From Eonycteris spelaea (taxonomy: Eukaryota > Chordata > Mammalia > Chiroptera > Pteropodidae): a stretch of DNA of 64,000 nucleotides. Shown in pieces: positions 35,530 through 47,029 of the stretch (its first letter is position 1; each line of letters opens with the position of its first letter). The notes under the pieces were generated by a model that was given only the letters and a program-made list of their open reading frames with translations, was not told the origin of the DNA and did not search any database. The position numbers and the translations under genes are program-made. The stretch spans positions 11,391,501 through 11,455,500 of the forward strand of contig PUFA01000021.1 in NCBI GenBank assembly GCA_003508835.1. Direction: 5' to 3'.

Positions 35530-35745
35530 TCGAACTAAAATCGAATTGAAGTATCTATCTTTCCCAATGCATGCCAACTTCAACTGTTCAGTCCTACTTC
35601 CATTCATGCTGTTCACTATTTCTGGAATGCCCCTCTTATAGTCATCAATGCTCAGTCAAAGCCCCCTTTCACCCGTACCATCCTTATACCTGGGCAAGAT
35701 GAGCACTGCCCTGGCCCCACTGACTGTACCAGCTCTTGTCCTATG
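35530..35745 (+). mobile_element. Possible L2 relic
   Basis: 'cttccattcatgctgttcactatttctggaatgcccctctt' resembles the L2 segment 'tgctgttccctctgcctggaatgctcttcc'. Pyrimidine-rich context supports it weakly. Confidence 0.35.
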
Positions 35746-36004
35746 CCAGGGCAGCACTTCTCATAGGGCAAGGCATCCTTGCGGCTAAGGAGATGTATTC
35801 AACAGGGGTCTATACCACACAGCTAGAGCATATAGATGCTAACAGGACAATAGAAAGATGAAGATTAACTCAAGGTCAATGAATTAGCTGAAGAGACGGT
35901 CAATGAACTCTTTAAAAATTCTAATTACACCTCGCAAAGGAAAACAGATAACAAATATTATTACAATGTCTACATACACACAGCCATATTCTTGTCTCTG
36001 TGCT

Positions 36005-36130
36005 ACAGGCACAAGGATTATCTTCATTGTACAGGAGATATTGGAGACACAAAGTTTTATAAAAGTGAACCCAAGCAGTGCACGTCGTGTGTGGCAAAGC
36101 GGGGATTTTCATCCAGAGAGTGTTGCTCCC
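36005..36130 (+). mobile_element. MIR-like SINE fragment
   Basis: 'gattatcttcattgtacaggagatattggagacacaaagttttataaaagtgaaccc' and 'gtgtggcaaagcggggattttcat' follow the MIR core and 3' half with strong divergence. Confidence 0.4.
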
Positions 36131-37695
36131 TAGCAAGGATTCCTAAGCAATATGGTCTTTAAAAATAAGACTTGAAAAATAGAAAGAGCAGTATCTGTTT
36201 GTTCACTTATCTGGAGCATAAAGTAGCAGGGCTAATTTAAAGGGGGAAAAAATGTCATAATAAGGGAAGAAGTATAAAATATTACATTTTTTAGCATCTA
36301 GAAGTGAGATTAAGCTACCTATTTCAGATTCCATAAATATGGAAGTGTTTTATCCATAGTGTGCTTGCCAACTCTATAATTGAGTATGATTTGAGAACAT
36401 ATATGACTTGGCCTCCAGGTTTATTCCTTTACTGAAGTGACTCAGCAGTATCTAGAATTGCACATTTTTCTGACACTGTCTTCAGCAATCTGATTTCCTT
36501 ATAGTCATGTATACCAAATTTGGACCTTTTTAAAATCTCACAGGTAAAATAAAATTATACAAAAGTAACTGAAATATCACATGTGAGCTGTTTACTTTTA
36601 TTCTAATAATTAATAATAATAATAACTTCTCCCATGATTTATTCTGTTTATCTAAGTAATTCATCTGAAAATTAAGTTTTAATCAAACTCATTTAACTGT
36701 CATTTAATCAAAGCTGTATGTTTTCATAAGATTAGAAATTTTTTCTTGTAACTACTGGATGAGAAAGTTCTAGAGTTAACAAATTTTTATTTGAATGATA
36801 AAATTATTCCAAAAAAGGATATTTCTCCTTTAATATTAAGTATTTATAAAACAATGAACATTTTCTGATTTGCTTCTGTTTCAAAATTGCAGAATCTCCA
36901 CTGTCACAGGAGATAAATGGAGGTGTCTTTTTACTGGGCCCTTATGACTTTTAGATTCTCTAAAATCTAGTTCTGAGTTTGAACATATAAAATTTCTTTG
37001 GCAGATAGTTTCCCCACTCTTGTTTCTAGAAATATAGGTCAAATATTTAATCATCGAACAACCATAGGTATTTTAGAAGGCTCATATTTTTCATGATAAT
37101 AGAAAACCCTAGGGTTATTTTCTAGTAGAGATGGTTATATTATTTCTAGTTCAAATAATTGTGAAATGTTATTCTATTTAGATTGTTTGAATTCTTGTTG
37201 AAGAGGGGACACTTTTGTCTGAATATCTATATTGTTTTTATATTTTAAGCAAAATCCATAAAATGAATGTGTTGTTAATGGTTATATGAGCATGCACCAC
37301 TAAGCTTGTAATTTGGCTAGGCAGAATTCTGAATTCTTTTTACTTTTCATTTCAAGCTTTTATTTATTACAAAATCAATTTCTGCTGGATAAGCTATCAT
37401 TAATATTGATTTGCTATTTTTCTGCTAAATATATTTTATACACATGCCTTTAAGTTAAAACTTTACTGAGAATGAAATATACTATTTTTAATTAAAGAAC
37501 AATGTTTCTGCTTTTACTAATTTGATGAATGCTTCAAATTATGATATCAAAGCCTGCCAAACATTTTCCGTAGTATTTTTTTTCTAATTTGCAAGAATTT
37601 TTTCTGAAATGAATATACAGTATTTACTGAGAAAATGGCAATGATTTTGTAGATTCTATTGTGTCACAAACATTCACTCTAATATATAAACACAA
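36131..37695. other. No gene seen; AT-rich desert
   Basis: Unique AT-rich sequence without open frames over 60 codons or recognisable repeats. Confidence 0.55.
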
Positions 37696-37699
37696 ATTT

Positions 37700-38125
37700 G
37701 TATATATTCTCTCCCTCTCTGACTTCATTTCATCTCACGTTCCCCCTTGCTTCCCGCTCTCAGCCCCACAGTGTTCTTCTAGCTACTTCTTAAACATGCA
37801 AAGTAAAGCCTAATGTATTTAGAAGAAACCTCTTCACACTCATAAGAAATGCCCTTCTATTTGGATGGTTCCTTCCTTACTTCTTACAGGTCTTTGTTCA
37901 AATGTCATCTCATCACTGAAACTTTCCCTGAAAATACTGTTAAAATATGTGCCCATGAAGTCACTTATGTTATCTTTCGTTCACAACTTTTGTCTCCACC
38001 TCTGACTTATTGTTTTCTAAAACCAGAAGACCATCTCCCTTGAAGGAGAACAATATTGAGTTTGGTCTGTTCACTGATGTATCTTCACTCCTAGGGGATA
38101 AAAAAATGTTTGGAATACAGTAAAC
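37700..38125 (+). mobile_element. L2 C-terminus and 3' UTR relic
   Basis: 'cttcttacaggtctttgttcaaatgtcatctcatcactgaaactttccctgaaaatac' is a strong match to the L2 segment 'caggtctcagctcaaatgtcacctcctcagagaggccttccctgacc'. It is followed by 'agaccatctcccttgaaggagaac' and 'ggggataaaaaaatgtttggaatacag' in 3' UTR order. The 64-codon frame 37849-38043 is the decayed ORF2 end. A (CAA)n run closes it. Confidence 0.7.
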
Positions 38126-38570
38126 TCTTTTTAAAACAACAACAACAACAAAAATAACTTTTATTCCTTAGAAATGCTTATAACCATTCCACAGTCTAAC
38201 CATACCTTTTATTTTCATCAGATTTAAGCCTATCAACAGCCATAAGATTCTGTTATCTAACCATCCCCTACTTTAAAATCTTCCTCATAGAAACCAACAA
38301 ATAACTAATCCAAGCCACATAGAAAACAACAAAAAGAGTCTTCCTTTTGAACAGAAACAAATGAACAAAAGCAATGAAACAACAAAAAAATTAGAAAAAG
38401 AGGAAACCACTGTAAGAATAAACTCAAGACAGAATAATGTGTATAACAAGAAGGAAATTGCACAAAGACAAGGAAAAGAAAAATACTCTATCAAAGGATA
38501 AATCACCTCAAATACTGCCTTACGTATCAATAAAAGTATCATTAAATTCAACAGGAGTTATTTAATATTA
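38126..38570. other. No gene seen
   Basis: The minus-strand 88-codon frame at 38285-38551 is Leu/Phe/Cys-rich because the plus strand is A-rich. I do not consider it a gene. Confidence 0.5.
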
Positions 38571-38945
38571 TTGTTTTAGTTTCCTGGGATTTCCATCAGT
38601 TACCAAAACTGAGTAACTTAAAAAACAAAACAAAACAAAACAAACAAACAAAAAAACCCAGAAATGTATTTTCTCACAGTTCAGGTAAGAGACCTGTTTT
38701 TGGCTTCTTCTAGCTTCCGGCATCCCTTGGCTTGTGACGGTGTAACTCCAACCTCTGCTTCCCTGTCATACCTCCTTCTTTATGTTTGTGTGTGTCTTTT
38801 CTGTGTCTTTCATAAAAACACTCTAATTGGATTTAGGGCCCATCCTAATCCAGACTGATGTTATCTCCACCCTTAATTACATCTATAAAAACCCAGTTTC
38901 CAAATAAGGTCATATTCAGGAATACAGTAGACTCAAATATTTGCT
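38571..38945 (-). mobile_element. MLT1-type LTR (ERVL-MaLR), antisense, with A-rich insertion
   Basis: 'gttttagtttcctgggatttccatcagttaccaaaactgagtaactt', 'ttctcacagttcaggtaagagacc', 'ggatttagggcccatcctaatccagactgatgttatc', 'ccagtttccaaataaggtcatattcagg' follow the antisense MLT1 order. An (AAAAC)n/(AAAC)n run at about 38617-38656 separates the first two blocks. It may be expanded from a short A run. Confidence 0.7.
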
Positions 38946-39120
38946 GACTAAATGGATGAATGGGTGAACAATCTGCTTTCTATGCCAGGGTGCTAGTAGA
39001 TAAAAGAGACAAAATCTACGTAATATTTCAGCTATAGGGTTAGAATATGTTACAGAAAGTGATTAGAGGAAAAGAAAGGCATTGAGATCCTTTAGATCAA
39101 ACACATTCACTAAATTCTTT
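38946..39120. other. No feature seen
   Basis: Short unique spacer between the MLT1 LTR and the AT-rich tandem array. Confidence 0.4.
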
Positions 39121-39212
39121 AATTAATATATAATATATAACACATAATATATAATACGTAATATTTAATATATAGTATGTAATATTTAATACATAATATA
39201 CATATTTTATAC
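39121..39212 (+). repeat. AT-rich tandem array, ~10-27 bp unit
   Basis: Repeated forms of 'aatatataatacgtaatatttaat' and 'atatagtatgtaatatttaatacat' run in tandem with small changes. It is almost pure A/T and prone to unwinding. Confidence 0.75.
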
Positions 39213-40490
39213 ATTTTGCAAAAAAAAAGCATTTGCTGAAATTTGTTTTAAAAAAGGCAAGTAAAAGCAAATGTTAAAGAAAACATCAAGCTCCACTGAT
39301 ACATACACACAAATACACTAGCCTTTGGAAAGCAAAAATCTGATACTTAAGAGAATATTTTTAGATTCATGTACACTACTAAATAAACTGTTTTAAATGA
39401 AAGTATATAAAACAGCAGTTGGAGCTAGCTGGCACTGTCATGAATAAGAACCAAATTATATGTGACAAAGTTTCAGCTATAAAGTGATCTTGGGTGATTG
39501 CTATAATTAAAAGCAAATGCATGATATGTTAACTTCACTAATATATTGTTTGTTTAGATGAATCACTTCTGTATTGATGTGACTTTTTCCAAAGACACAC
39601 TGCAATTATAACATTTAGTTCTTGATAGAGTTGATGGAAGATTTTTCAACTGTGAAGTCATTTAAAGAAAAAGTAAAACTCTAAAATAAACCTACAATTA
39701 CTCTTTAAAAAAATCTGACCTTTTCTCATTGCTTAAACTAAACTGTAGTAATATAAGAAATTAATATCAAATATCTAACTGTTTATAGCACCTTAAATAA
39801 CTATAGCAAAACATAATTTATTATAAATTGGCAGAATTGTCTACTATCATAATCTAAGAATGGACTCAAAATACTGATCATATCTCAATTATTATGGTAG
39901 TATCAGCAGAGGAGACAGATTTTAGACATGTTTTTGTTGAACTACAGTTATGGAGCTGGTCAAAAATGCTTTTCCTTTTAGAAATATATTAAGAGTATAT
40001 GTTGAAATAGATTTAGTAAGTTTAACTTTTAGAAAATGATCTCTACAACTGTTTCCCTCACCATACTTAAATTTTTTCATCCGTTCTGTAATGATTGTGT
40101 CAGTAGAGTCTACTCCTATAGAGATATAAGTGAGAAAGTAGAAATATCATATAATTTATACTAAAGTAGATATCAGTTTGAAGGCAGTTATTTCAATAAA
40201 AACCAACACAGCAAATCCCAATATTTTTATTTTAAAATCATTTTTCCATAGTTAATGCACATAAAGTCAAATTTATCAAGTAAATATTAACGTTTAATGG
40301 TTAATTTTTGATAGTAAATTAATCTTAAAATATTTACATTTTTATTTGCATATCATCTTTGAATATATAATTTTAATCATTTAATAATATTTAATAATTT
40401 ACATAGTACCCTGAAACAACTTTAAGTGTCTAATCTGTTTCCTCCATTTTATATCACTCTATAATTGGTCATTCTACTATATTTTGAATC
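39213..40490. other. No gene seen; AT-rich desert
   Basis: Unique AT-rich sequence; no recognisable element. Confidence 0.55.
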
Positions 40491-40494
40491 CTTT

Positions 40495-41020
40495 TTTATT
40501 CACATCTCACATTTCTAAAAAAGCAACTATTTTCTTCCTTTTCCATGAGTTCAACCCCTTCTCCACTAGCCTCTTCCTCTCAGTGTTTAAACATATTCAG
40601 ATCTCGCCCATCTAAGCTAGCAAGCACACAGAAAATATTCTTAGTCATTTCTTTCTCGACAGCTTTTTCTTTCTTTGCCACAGGCATCGACCACTCTTTC
40701 CACTTCACTTCCAGTTCACTCCTCGACCTATTCCAGTCTGACTAAATATCATCACCATCTAGCTGATACTGCTTTTCTAAGATCGTCGAGTACTTCATGT
40801 TAAATCCAGTGTGTATCAAAATATGTCTTTCTGGACTTTTTATAATATTTGACAGCACTGACCATATCTTCCTACTGGAAATAATCAGTTTTTGGCTTTG
40901 GTGTCAAAAGTTATGCTTTGTTTGGTTTTCCTCCTATCTTTTGGTCATTTTTAATTAACCTTTTGAAATTGTCCTTTTGCTAACCCTATGTTCAGCTCTC
41001 TCAATGTCACACCAGTGTCC
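40495..41020 (+). mobile_element. L2 ORF2 reverse-transcriptase-region relic
   Basis: 'tctggactttttataatatttgacagcactgaccatatcttcctactgg' follows the L2 stretch that encodes 'DLSAAFDTADHSLL' of the reverse transcriptase. 'ttggttttcctcctatcttttggtc' follows the downstream 'WFSSYLSG' coding part. The upstream pyrimidine-rich block (40545-40745) fits the preceding L2 segment. Stops and indels make it inert. Confidence 0.6.
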
Positions 41021-43459
41021 CCTTCACCCAGAATACATCTTTTGGCTAGAAAATTTTGTCTTCAAAATAAAAGAGTTGTATTATGTGGCTAGCATCGAGT
41101 TAAACAGCTTTGGTTGCTTTCAAAACCTTCCTCCTGACAGTAGCAGAATGCATTTCTGTCTTTCTCATCAGCGGATACAGTCCTGGTCTCTGATAAAGGG
41201 CATGTACTTAATGGAGCTCAAGTTAGGTCAATTCATACTTCTGTAGGGTTCCAAGCACAGACTGATAAATTATCTGATTGATAGTTAATAAATATTCTTT
41301 TGTGTCTAAATGTGGAATTCTTTATTATTACATTTTATTTTCTGATTGAGGATGTCAATGAGAACATGGGGATTAAAAAACTGGAGCTTAATAAGTCTAT
41401 CAAAACGCTGAAGCTTTAATTTGACGGACAAGTATATAAAATGAGATTGCTGATTGAAAAGTTAGCCCGACATTTAAAATCACATGTCGTGTGCTGAAAT
41501 CAGAAAAAAAAAAAAATTCTTATTATTAGATGGTGGACTTCACATAAACCTCACCTAGAGAACTTAATATTCTGTTTTATTGAATATTCTCAATGACCAC
41601 AAAGCCCTACGACCCTATAGATATGCACTGATTATGATTAGCACAATGAGAAAATCTACTTCTAAAGCTTTTATATTTAAGAACAGGATTTATTTTAACT
41701 AGAAGAGAAGGCCAGGAACTCAACAATGTTTTCTTCATTATTGATAATTTTTAGTAAAAACAAAAAACAAAAAAAATTAAAAAAAAAACAACTTTAATAG
41801 ATTTTTCTTGGAATTACTTTTCATCATTAAAATAGTTTTTTTCCTAGTTCAGTAACCATACCTTATTCCCTATCGGTAGGTAATACACAAAACTGTTAGT
41901 AAATCTGATGGGATCATCATATTTAGCTACAGTTACAATGTAGCACTTTCATTTTTAATTCAGTAAATTTTTTTCTTTCTCTTCAACTGTCCTTTTTTTT
42001 TTTTTTTTTTTGGACAATTTTTTTTCTTCCTTATTTATTTATTTTTTGGTGTGTGGTTCTATTTCTGGGCAAGGAGCCCAGACTGATATAATTTTTGTTT
42101 GTTCCTTGTATAGTGTCCCAGATTCTGCTTTGAGAGAAGCACTGTAAATTAATAATATGATTACTGTGTTACTTCCATTATTTATTTTCTTAGAATCCAG
42201 TACATAAAGCTATATTATTCATAGTACTTAGCTATGAATAAGGATAGGGTCTGGTTAGAATTTCCAGACATTGCAGTAATAAGGATCTATTTTTTTTCTT
42301 TAATATATTAGTCATAACCCATTATGTCTTTTAGGATTGTGAAACAGAACTGGTGAGTTTTTCGAAAGTTCTTTATGCTCCTGGTCATAAGAAGTTCCAT
42401 TAAAAATAACAATTTCCATTCATGGCTCTGCTAATAATTGTGTGTGCATAAAAGAGAGCCTTTTGTGGACCAGTGTGAGCAACCGAGAGGTCCACTACAC
42501 TAGAAATCGAGGCATCTGAAATACAGCTCTGCATCATCCTGTAAAGTACTGATGGACTTAGAGAAATGGAATTGATGACTTTGGGCCTATAAAATACTGG
42601 TAACACTTTAAAATACACTCTCAAATTCAAGTGTTCCCTGTTTGTTTGGCACTTAACCTAAAAATGGTTTGATGTCTCTATTTCAGGGACTAGAGAAACT
42701 GGTCTTCCTAATATAGGGATTAATTACTGTCTAAATCTTGTATTTGGCCATAAACAAACAAAAAAACTACTTTTCTTTGATGACTGATGACCATCTTGTT
42801 AAACCTAGTAATCTACTTAGCTATCACTAGATCTTTTTTGGTATGCTCGTATGTCATACACATACCTTCATTTCATATATATAGAGAGAGACTATTATTA
42901 TTATTATAGTGAGATCATGTGTTAACTGTGTCCCCTTGATCATTCATATTTATTCAATTTAATAACATGAGTTCGATTATTCCAAACCTATTCTGGGATT
43001 GGGTTCCTTATTTTCTATTATACTAGAACCTAGCACAGCAAAGGTTTCCTTAATTCATCTCATTTCTCTGAACAGATAGAGAAAAATAGTCAGCAGCCTA
43101 AAGCTTTATCCAAAAAAAAATGTTCCCAATGATAGAAATGTGATAAAAATGTACACAGAGAAGGAAAAAGGATGTGGAGAAACTATAGGTGTTAAAACAC
43201 TGTCACTCATGTGAAATGACTGTGCAATGCACTTCACAAGAGATCCATAACAAGGGACTTAGATTTGCACTCCGAGTATTTCTTGGCCGTATTAAGCATG
43301 ACAGAGAGGTCCACTCACCCATGGTCCCTGTGGTTATTTGTTGAAATAACTTTTATATACACAACTTCACTTGTATACTTACAATCAAAACTGTATAATT
43401 GTATCCTAAGTGATAAATTGTAAAATCAAATAACTTAAAAAATATATCAGAATTGAACT
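41021..43459. other. No gene seen
   Basis: Mostly unique AT-rich sequence with poly(T) runs at 41993-42011. A weak MIR-like piece may lie near 41575-41690. The minus frame 42400-42630 (76 codons) is unrecognised. Confidence 0.5.
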
Positions 43460-43485
43460 CTAGGGGGTTTAGTTCCCCCTAGTGG
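43460..43485. promoter_or_regulatory. GC-rich palindrome containing a CTCF-like core
   Basis: Arms 'ctaggggg' and 'ccccctag' are separated by 7 nt (43460-43482). The right arm extended, 'ttccccctagtgg', on the minus strand reads CCACTAGGGGGAA, close to the CTCF core CCAC[C/T]AG[A/G]GGGC. The final C of the core is missing. This is sequence resemblance only. Confidence 0.3.
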
Positions 43486-44814
43486 TAACTGAATGATCAA
43501 AATTCAATGGCATTCGTAAAGATGTCAATAAAAGTAGGTTCATGTCACCTTAGAAATCACAGGGTAATCCCAACAATTTACAAATTCTGAAACAAGGACT
43601 AGAGACATTATATAGTCTGGAAGGGTTAAAAACTACATTACAGAGAGAGTTCTTATATCCAGATAACACTTATTGAGAGTAAAATTATTTTGGCTTATTT
43701 GTTTGTTTGAGATTTAAGACATTAAGGCGTTTTAAGCATAATAATTTTGATATATTTATTACTGTATAATAAAAATTTAAATTACACTAATAGCAGTAGC
43801 TGCTTAAGCCACATCAATTGATTTGTTTTTAAAAACAAGGATACTAGAATGTAAACAGTAAAGTAATAGCTTAATAAAAATACATAATTTAACTTTTCTA
43901 AGAGTTTGTTTTGTCAAATAAGAACAGAAGAAATTTGCTGTCATTAAGACTAAATAGAAAAACAAAAAAGTGACTTTAAAGTGATATTATTAACATACTT
44001 GAAAAAGTCAACTCTCACTTTTCGTTTTTGGAATAAAGGTCTATTGGTACCCTTTGCTTGCTGACTGAGCCTAAGAGAAGAAAACAATTTGAGGACTGAA
44101 TGTGATAATTTTTCTTACTGTCACAAATGATGTATATGTTTCATTACTTTATTAACTTAAATCCTCAGGCAATGAATTTTTGAAGAGCCTATAAGTTAAA
44201 CCTTCATGTTTGAAATAAACATAACCATGTTACAGATGCAACTATGATACATTAAAAAAAAGAAACATAATTAGAGGCTAATTAACTTCAAGTTATAGTT
44301 TGTTAAAATGCCCTTAAAGTTATTTTTTGTTAGTTTAAAATGTGTGTCCAATATTATTTTAAAGTTGTCTATTCTTTAGCATTTTCGACAGGTTTGTACC
44401 CTTTGCTGTTTTTACTGTCAACTCCATTCTTTTCCCTTCGTAATATCACCTCGTGATTTGCTTTTGGCCAGTTTATAAGAGCTATATGAGACAGAAACAT
44501 GTAACACTGATATATTTTATAGGGCTATAAAAATTAACACTTTAAGAAGAAAATATAGCAAAAAAAATAAGACAATTATTTTAACATGCTTTATTTATGT
44601 AATAGTTGAAAAGTGGTTTTCAGATATCTATGCTACATTACATAAAAGATTCACTCAGAAAAATAAAAGACATGGAATGAGAACTATGACACCATTTTAT
44701 TTGTCATTTTGACTTCGATAAAGAGTACTGTGTTTTAATTTAGGAAGTCATTTTTTACAGGTAATCGGTAACCAACCAGAAACTTCAGTAGAAATAAACA
44801 TATAAGTTATAGAG
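43486..44814. other. No gene seen; AT-rich desert
   Basis: Unique AT-rich sequence up to the start of duplicated segment A. Confidence 0.5.
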
Positions 44815-45480
44815 AACAAATAAAACAAATTGAAATCAAATGAATCGACTCGACTTTAAAAATCTTAAAGTTCGGCAATATCTGTACCCTCACTAAGATA
44901 AAACACTTACCTCAAATCATCCCTGCTAGTGGCTAAGAACTGAATTACATCCCTTCGAAATTCTTAAGTAGAAACCTCAACCCACAAAGTGATAGTGACT
45001 GAGGATGAGGTCTTGAGGAGATTCTTAGGTTTAGAGGTAAAGACAGTGGGATCCTCCTAATGGAATTAGTGCCCTTATAAGACAATAACGAGGAGTGTGC
45101 TCTTTCTTCTTGCCATGCGAGGACACACCGAGGACGTGGCCATACACAGCAAGGAGGCAGCCATCTGAAAGCCAGGAAGAGAGCTTTCACCAGGAACTCA
45201 CTGTGCTAGCATCTTGGCCTTGGACTGTTAGCCTTTGGAACTGAGGGAAAACCATTTCTGTTGTTTAAGCTACCCAGTCTGTGACGGTTTGTGCTGACAG
45301 GCCAAGATAAGACACCAGTCCTGCACATCAATTTCACCTAATATTTTAGTTCTGTCTAATTTCCTCAATCGTGTGTGTATGCATAATACATATATTGTCA
45401 TATATATATGCACTTATGAGTAGCAATATACATTTACTATATATTATTAAAATATATTTATACAGATGATATTTTTATAA
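44815..45480 (+). repeat. Duplicated segment, copy A (contains MLT1 LTR)
   Basis: This ~0.67 kb segment is paralogous to 50882-51580. Homology begins at 'aacaaataaaacaaa', runs through about 115 bp of non-LTR flank ('ctcaaatcat' just before the LTR), the whole MLT1 LTR and about 165 bp of downstream flank ('acctaatattttagttctgtc', 'aatatacatttactatatatta'). Identity is roughly 80% by eye. Shared flanks on both sides mean the copies come from duplication after the LTR inserted, not from two independent LTR insertions. Confidence 0.8.
44931..45314 (+). mobile_element. MLT1-type LTR (ERVL-MaLR), copy A
   Basis: 'gaactgaattacatccc', 'gtgcccttataagac', 'tgccatgcgaggacac', 'ttgttgtttaagctacccagtctgtg' in sense MLT1 order, about full length. 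The 81-codon minus frame at 44945-45190 lies within it and is not a gene. Confidence 0.85.
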
Positions 45481-45955
45481 CCCATACCCACTCAGAGGTT
45501 TACTAGATTTATCCTCTTTTATGTTGCACTACTAGTGAGAAATTTACCATTCATTGTATATAATGCCTTTATTTTCTGATTGTTTTAATAAATTGTTTTT
45601 TGTTGATTTTTGTCATTTATTTTACAAAATATATATAGGAATATATAGAAATGGATTTTTTTTTAAATTCTAGTCCAGCTCAATATCCTTCTACAATCTT
45701 GGCATTTAAAAAAAATCACTATTATAAAATTTTTAGCCATAGATAGATTGTAAAACTACTTCTCACTCATCCCTGAATCATTATTACCACAGTGTAATTT
45801 TTCAGTGTTCCCTATTAAAGTATAAAGTCTATTTTTTTCTTCATTTCTTAAATTAGACCAGTCTAGAGTGCCTTTAGGTCTATAAAATGTGATACAAGTA
45901 ACATCATTCCTGATATGACTTTATGATTTAGGTCTCAAAAGTCTTTCAACACTTC
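45481..45955. other. No gene seen
   Basis: AT-rich spacer between copy A and a CT-rich microsatellite. Confidence 0.5.
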
Positions 45956-45960
45956 AATTT

Positions 45961-45979
45961 CTGTCTTTCTCTGTCTCTG

Positions 45980-46058
<79 letters not shown>
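45961..46058 (+). repeat. (CTGTCT)n/(CT)n microsatellite
   Basis: About 98 bp of CTCTGT and CT units. Arg/Glu/Thr-repeat frames on the minus strand are artefacts. Confidence 0.95.
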
Positions 46059-46063
<5 letters not shown>

Positions 46064-46389
46064 GTACCCACCATGATAACAAGCCTGCCATTCTATAATG
46101 GGATAAGAGGAAATGTAGAGCAGAAATGTGCTTTAGCTGAAGCAATTCTACACAAGCCAGTTCTCACCAACCCACCAGCTGACTGCAGATGCATGAATGA
46201 ACCCAGCTCAGTGAAGGTGATCTAATTTAGGAAAGCAGGACCATCCAAGCACTCACAAACACCTGTGCTAACTCCTTATGTATTTTCTCTGAATGTTTCT
46301 TTTGTCACATTCTAATGTCTCCTTTGGCACGTGTATTCATTATAATCTAGACCTTTTCATCTAATTCTCCAATTATCTTAACCAGTTTT

Positions 46390-46545
46390 TCACATTGTCT
46401 ACCATTTTATATCTAAATAACGCGTTCTGGGTAATTTCCTGTACCTGTATTTCTGATCATGTTTCCATGTTAGCTACTTTTAATAAAAATCTTTCTTTAA
46501 ATAATTCTTATATTTTTCTTTTAATCTCAAAATTAATAAAAGAAA
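46390..46545 (-). mobile_element. Possible antisense L1M 5'-region fragment
   Basis: 'gttctgggtaatttcctgtacc' and the following T-rich 'aataattcttatatttttcttttaatctc' resemble antisense old L1 5' sequence. Low certainty. Confidence 0.25.
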
Positions 46546-47025
46546 AAAGACAAAGAAACAAAAGTGGGGAAATAATGAACCCTAGACTGACAAAATCTAA
46601 GCAATAGGATAAAAACCAAGGAACTTGGGATATAAAAAAGTGATTGAATTATCAAATGCTTGAGTGAAATTATGTTTTCTAAATGTGACTCTCTATTTAC
46701 ATATAAACTTTATATAAAGTATACATTGTTTTAAATTAGCCACCAAAATAGAAACTTACTCTTCCAACATCTACACTTTATAGTATTTATTGGATTTTTC
46801 ACATCATTTTTTTTATACCTCTAATAAATTAAAAGCCACTTTGAAATTTCTAAAAGGATTAACTTTTGAAAGTTTATTTTCCAGGATTTTAAATCCAAAA
46901 AATGAAAAAATTAGGGACTGGATATTCCTTCTTTTTTGAAATAGCCAAAATAGACACACCCACACACACACACAAAATGCATAGCAATAGTTTTTAAAAT
47001 TGTAGACCTCACCATTGAACAACAG
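46546..47025. other. No gene seen
   Basis: Unique AT-rich sequence. The minus frame 46813-47028 has no recognisable homology. Confidence 0.5.
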
Positions 47026-47029
47026 CAAT

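Noticed and set aside
42486..43316. Short shared word 'gagaggtccact' at 42486 and 43305
   Set aside because: 12 bp only with no extended homology; chance is sufficient.
45954..46145. Arg/Glu/Thr-repeat frame on the minus strand
   Set aside because: It is a (CT)n/(CTGT)n microsatellite artefact.
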